A stretch of 64,000 bases of DNA from Chrysaora quinquecirrha. Lineage: Eukaryota > Cnidaria > Scyphozoa > Semaeostomeae > Pelagiidae. A model generated the notes under the pieces. It saw only the letters and a list, made by a program, of their open reading frames with translations, made no database searches and had not been told where the DNA came from. How positions within the stretch are numbered: position 1 is the first letter of the stretch; each line of letters starts with the position of its first letter. This document shows, one piece after another, positions 60,193 through 64,000 of the stretch. The DNA is taken from positions 4,047,694-4,111,693 of the forward strand of contig JACTAT010000027.1 of the NCBI GenBank assembly GCA_014526335.1. The letters run 5' to 3'. Made by a program: the position numbers and the translations under genes.

Positions 60193-63100
60193 TTAGAGGA
60201 AATCTTTGCAGTTGTACAGCATGTTGATTTGCTTGAGATCTCCTTCGCTGAATCCATCTCTCTGACCAAGCTGTCTGTTAGGATTGCTCTTGGCTCTGAT
60301 TGTTGTCATGTATCCACCACGAGAATCTCGCTTTCCGAATGCAGTACCCTGGTAATGCATCACCGAATCGAGGTCATAAGGTTCTCCAAGGGTCTCAGCT
60401 TGACCACGCTTGTATTTCTCGAAATTGCTCTTCACATCCTCACCATAAGCTGTAAGATTTTTTAATCAAAAATTAATATTTGCTCAAAGTTAAGTGGACG
60501 AGCCTTATTGCAATTTTTTCAATTAGAAACTGAAACAAAGATCGTCTTTCAGCAATTACTTTTGCTACCACTGCGGGCAAATTTCGATAGCAGTTTTCCT
60601 TATTTTTTTGTCATTCTATTTTCATATTTTGGACGTCTCTCGACGCATATATTATGCTAATGCTTGTGTAATATTATGTTACAGAAATACTATTTTATGC
60701 TTTTGGAAAATAGCTGTGGTTCATGCAAGGACACCGAGCAGGGGGGGGGATGGGCGAGTGAGGCAATTTGCCTATGGGCATCCATCTTGAAGGAACCCCC
60801 TGAAACACGTCCAATTTTTAAGGAGGCTCTGAAAGTACTTATGAGAAAGAGACTGCGCTATAACATTCACATTTCTGCAAAAGTATCCATACAAGAGGCA
60901 AATTTCTCATAGTAGTTGTCAGATATTTTTTCCAAGAGATTGCATCACCACCTTTTTGAAGTTGGGCATTCGTCCTTCAAACCCTCCCACGGTGGCCTTG
61001 TCATTGGCCTTATAAGCGTGAAATAATTGAAAATTACGTGTGAATTAAAAAGTAACAAGAAACTTTTTAAAGGTGTTATATGCCTTGACTTACTCCATGT
61101 GTCAATGTTATCTTCAATAATCTCAACGTGATCATCACGATCAAGACGACTCTGTTCGTGGAAGAATCCGACAGCGTGCATCATTTCATGAATGAATGTT
61201 CCAACAAAATTGCAACCGTTTCCAATAGAGATTGGTTGATCTCTCCTGAAGATCTTTCCAATATAGGAATAGCATTTTCGGCTAAAATAAGAACAAAAGC
61301 GTAATTCACGTGCTCATAATCTTATTGAAGGTTATAATTGGTTAATTTAGGCCGCCAGCTTGATAAGTCTTCCAGCTTGAAGACCCCACTTCCACGATAG
61401 AAACGGGATCGGTTCTGGTCCGATCCGGGGATCGGTTCTGTTCCGATTCTGAGACAGTTCCGGTTCTTTTGCAATGCGTTTACACGAGGAGAACTGGATC
61501 GGTTCCTATCCGTTCCAGAAATATTTGCCACCCGGAATGTTTTAATTGTGCATTCGCTACCAAACTTCTTGATGCAAAACTGCTTAAAGTTTCGTATCCG
61601 TGCCAGTCTGGATCCGAGCCAAAGCGTTTACACGGGATCTAAACTGACCCAGAGACGAACTGGCTCTTCTTCTGGGCAGATCCAGAACTGGCACTTAACA
61701 GAGCCAGAAAAGGTACGGATCTTAGAGGTCCCGTGTGGGAAGGCGTTATTGAACCAGAGCCGATCCATTTTCTCTAGTGTAAAAGGGGTCTTATTTGCAC
61801 TTTGTTTTGGAGCTAATGCTATCAGAATAAAAATACAAAATCAAATTCTTACTCATCAATGATAAATTTGATCCAGTGTTTGTCACTTGATTTTTTTGGT
61901 TCAAATTTGATGCACGTCTTCTTGCTGTATTCTGCAATGGCTTTTTTCAGAGTATCCTTACGGCTTTGATCTGTAAATAAAAACACAGCATTAAAACGCA
62001 ATACTGGCAGAGTACTTTTAAATCTTGAAGTAATGCTAGTCCTCCGAGCAGAGACGTCTGATCCCTTGCAGTTGAGGTGTTTTCCTCATACACGCTGTTT
62101 TTTTTATAAGGAACCTACCTAAAGGCCTAGTTCTTAAAGTTCCTTATTTTGGACCTCTTTTGAGGCAATCTTAGTTCAAAAACTTCCTTAATAGTTCCTT
62201 AATTTTAACTGCACATACAGTGGTCTTAACAACAAAAGAGAGACACTTGCATGTGAGCAAAGCTCGAGACTACTCATGGAAACATTTGATACATGCTTAA
62301 CGTACAACTTATGTGATTTTCGACTGCAAATGAATGGAACCGGCTTTCTAATTCTTGATTCTTTGCAGTGATAACAATATTCAACAATGAAAAGTTCCTT
62401 AGTTATTTTCTCTCTAGTAGTATAAGTTCTTTAAATTTTCGGGCCTTCTACATGTTATAAAGTGGTTCCTTATAAAAAAAGCGTGTATATATATACGGGC
62501 CCTAGTAGTAAGAGTTTATGCGAGATATTAACTTTAAGCTCATGTTGGAAACTTCTAAAATTACAAGGCTACTTACCAAAGTTGCTTGCTACTACATAGG
62601 GTATTCTTCCATTCTCCCATTTCATGCCAACACCTGCAACCCTTTTACCGGTGATAGCTTCTTTCTTGTTGGAACTCAATGCTGCTTTCAAGGCCTTCTT
62701 TTGCTTTGGAGTTAACTTGATATCACCCTCAAAAAATTCAGCTGAAAAAGGGATAATACTATTGTCATTCCCCCTTTTACAGATTGGGAAAAGGGGGAAT
62801 ATGACGTCATATTCCCCGATTCCCCGTTCCCCGATTCCTCGTTCCCCCTTTTACAGATAGCCTTTTCTCTCAGGCTGATTGTTGAAGTTAAGTAGCTTAA
62901 AACTACTACTCATCAATTTTCTATGTAAAAAAATTGGGTAAAATTCGAATGTTAATTACGAATGTAGAGTTGTTCGAAAATTCGCCTCTTGGCTCTACTG
63001 CACGAAACAAAAAAATCAAAGCTTTTATGAACCAATCAAAGACAACCTTTAACAATGCTGGCTTTTAATTGGGTTTTAATGCCCATATTTGGTATTACAA

Positions 63101-63897
63101 TTTCCACCAACCCCCTGCACTTACAGTGTTCTTCTGCCTCCTGTTCTACTCTTCTTTCTGCGCTGTTCCTTGGTCCTTGAACAACTTTGGCTGAAAAAAA
63201 AATATCCGTGGTGAACCTGTAGAAAATGAAATGATGAGCAAAATAGATGCTGCACTACCTGGGCAGTACAGGGATCAAACAAAATAAGAAGGTGGTCAGG
63301 GGAAAAGCCTTTCCTTTGTGTAATCGAACAATATGCAAGAACAATGAGCAAGCTAATTTGCATAACCGAAAAATAATATAGGGATAGAACAAAAAAAGAA
63401 GCGCATCCCTAGCTGCCCCGTCATAAAAGCCTTTCACTTGTGTAGTAGAACAATGGATAAGAAAAATGGGCAGCTAATTTGCATAGTCGAAAATTAGTAT
63501 ATTAGACTAGCGAGATTTTTCAGTGCTGCGAACCATCTATCAAGTTAGGAAAGATTTGCGCAGTGGAGTAGGCTTAGTTTGTTTGCACTATATGCGCTGT
63601 ATTATAGGCTAGAGACATAATAAAAATTTGATATAAACGGTCTTTTGGTAGAAAAGCAGATTCATTCAATCTTTTAACTGATGATGATGACAGGATGATG
63701 GAAACATGTTTTCGAAGCTGAAAAATGTCGTTTTTTGTGTCAAATTTCAGGAATACTAGGAATACTTTTCACTGGTATATTAAAAAAAGACGGCAATTCC
63801 ACGAGATTGAAACAAAAAATAGTTCTTAATGCATTAAAATATTTACCATCTTCATCATTTTCGACAATTTCTTCGTCTTCCTTTGGTTCATCAGCAG
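60193..63897 (-). CDS. Astacin metalloprotease C (first exon outside window)
   Basis: Six exons are visible: 63897-63847, 63190-63125, 62741-62577, 61970-61853, 61281-61094 and 60449-60193. All join in frame without a break. They encode the acidic linker (DEPKEDEEIVENDED), propeptide EFFEGDIKL, catalytic start KWENGRIPY, zinc site HEMMHAVGFFHEQSRLDRDD, Met-turn SVMHY (Val instead of Ile, still with the Met and Tyr), and the end MLYNCKDFL. Proline in the usual WP is Glu here. The signal-peptide exon should lie beyond 64000. Exons 5, 6 and 7 have the same lengths as in B (118, 188, 257 nt). B and C share FSEGDLKQINMLYNCKDFL, so they look like the closest pair. Secreted zinc endopeptidase; substrate unknown. 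Confidence 0.95.
61380..61792. mobile_element. MITE family 2 relative
   Basis: AAGACCCCACTTCCACGATA then GGATCGGTTCTGG on the left is the inverse of the right end (CCAGAGCCGATCC then CTAGTGTAAAAGGGGTCTT). CGTTTACACGAG or CGTTTACACGGG occurs twice inside. It resembles 2828-3214 in its GGATCGG words and the ACACGAG theme. Astacin C intron. Confidence 0.7.
62089..62487. mobile_element. MITE family 3, copy b
   Basis: TACACGCTGTTTTTTTTATA, AGGAAC opens and GTTCCTTATAAAAAAAGCGT, GTA closes, with AGTTCCTTA-type repeats inside. TA follows on the right and precedes the left end, suggesting a TA duplication. Astacin C intron. Confidence 0.72.
62794..62817. promoter_or_regulatory. 24-bp perfect palindrome containing a CRE
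   Basis: GGGGAATATGACGTC continues to ATATTCCCC with exact two-fold symmetry and TGACGTCA at its centre. It is followed by repeated TTCCCCGATTCCCCG. It lies in an astacin C intron; it may be a regulatory site or a small foldback repeat. Confidence 0.45.
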
Positions 63898-64000
63898 CTA
63901 GGCAAAGAAAAACAGACATGCTTACTAACTCAAGGTTATCCTTTGTAAAGAAATCGGATCGCAAAGTAGCTACAATAGTTTGTTCACTTGCGCATTACCT

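Overview
This window is nuclear DNA of an animal, almost certainly an invertebrate. It is AT-rich, its genes are split by GT-AG introns, and more than half of it is repeats. The identifiable proteins (TMEM26, a claudin-like four-TM protein, triosephosphate isomerase, secreted astacins, a KDZ transposase) and the tRNA-derived SINEs and MITEs suit a marine invertebrate such as a cnidarian or tunicate. I cannot decide between these from sequence alone. No bacterial, organellar or CRISPR features were seen.

Layout. 0.8-6.5 kb (+): the 3' four exons of TMEM26. 6.8-10.2 kb: satellite and MITEs. 10.3-12.5 kb (+): a three-exon claudin/PMP22-like gene. 12.6-15.2 kb: an inverted-repeat element and an inverted pair of tandem arrays. 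15.6-17.4 kb (+): a type II membrane, STELLO-like glycosyltransferase whose frame is broken at two A5 runs. 18.5-22.0 kb (-): a complete seven-exon triosephosphate isomerase with CRE-type palindromes on both sides. 22.4-24.2 kb: a GTTA repeat and a TA-flanked transposon. 24.3-26.4 kb (+): an HMG-box-like protein gene, probably lacking its first exon. 26.7-29.0 kb: a 111-bp satellite and GAT repeats. 29.35-35.8 kb (-): a roughly 17-exon KDZ transposase with an N-terminal CxC zinc cluster and all three presumed catalytic acids. 36.2-37.0 kb (-): a signal peptide plus a very acidic repeat protein. 38.8-64 kb (-): three tandem astacin metalloprotease genes (A, B, C) with the same exon plan, each with signal peptide (C's lies outside the window), acidic linker, FEGD propeptide switch and a bare catalytic domain.

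The astacin cluster is the main gene family. The three genes share exon phases and, in part, exon lengths. A and B share about 60 bp directly upstream of the ATG. The B-C spacer holds repeated promoter-like blocks, as expected of local duplication. Gene B has a 6.8-kb intron filled by a near-identical 1.4-kb duplication, a 50-bp minisatellite and a TGTAGGCT repeat. The KDZ transposase and the HMG-like gene are convergent neighbours. Fungal KDZ elements often travel with partner genes, so they may form one two-gene element, but I found no terminal repeats to prove it.

A technical theme runs through the window. Several otherwise intact genes carry single-base frame breaks, most of them at A/T runs. 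The simplest reading is uncorrected assembly indels, with real pseudogenes as the alternative.
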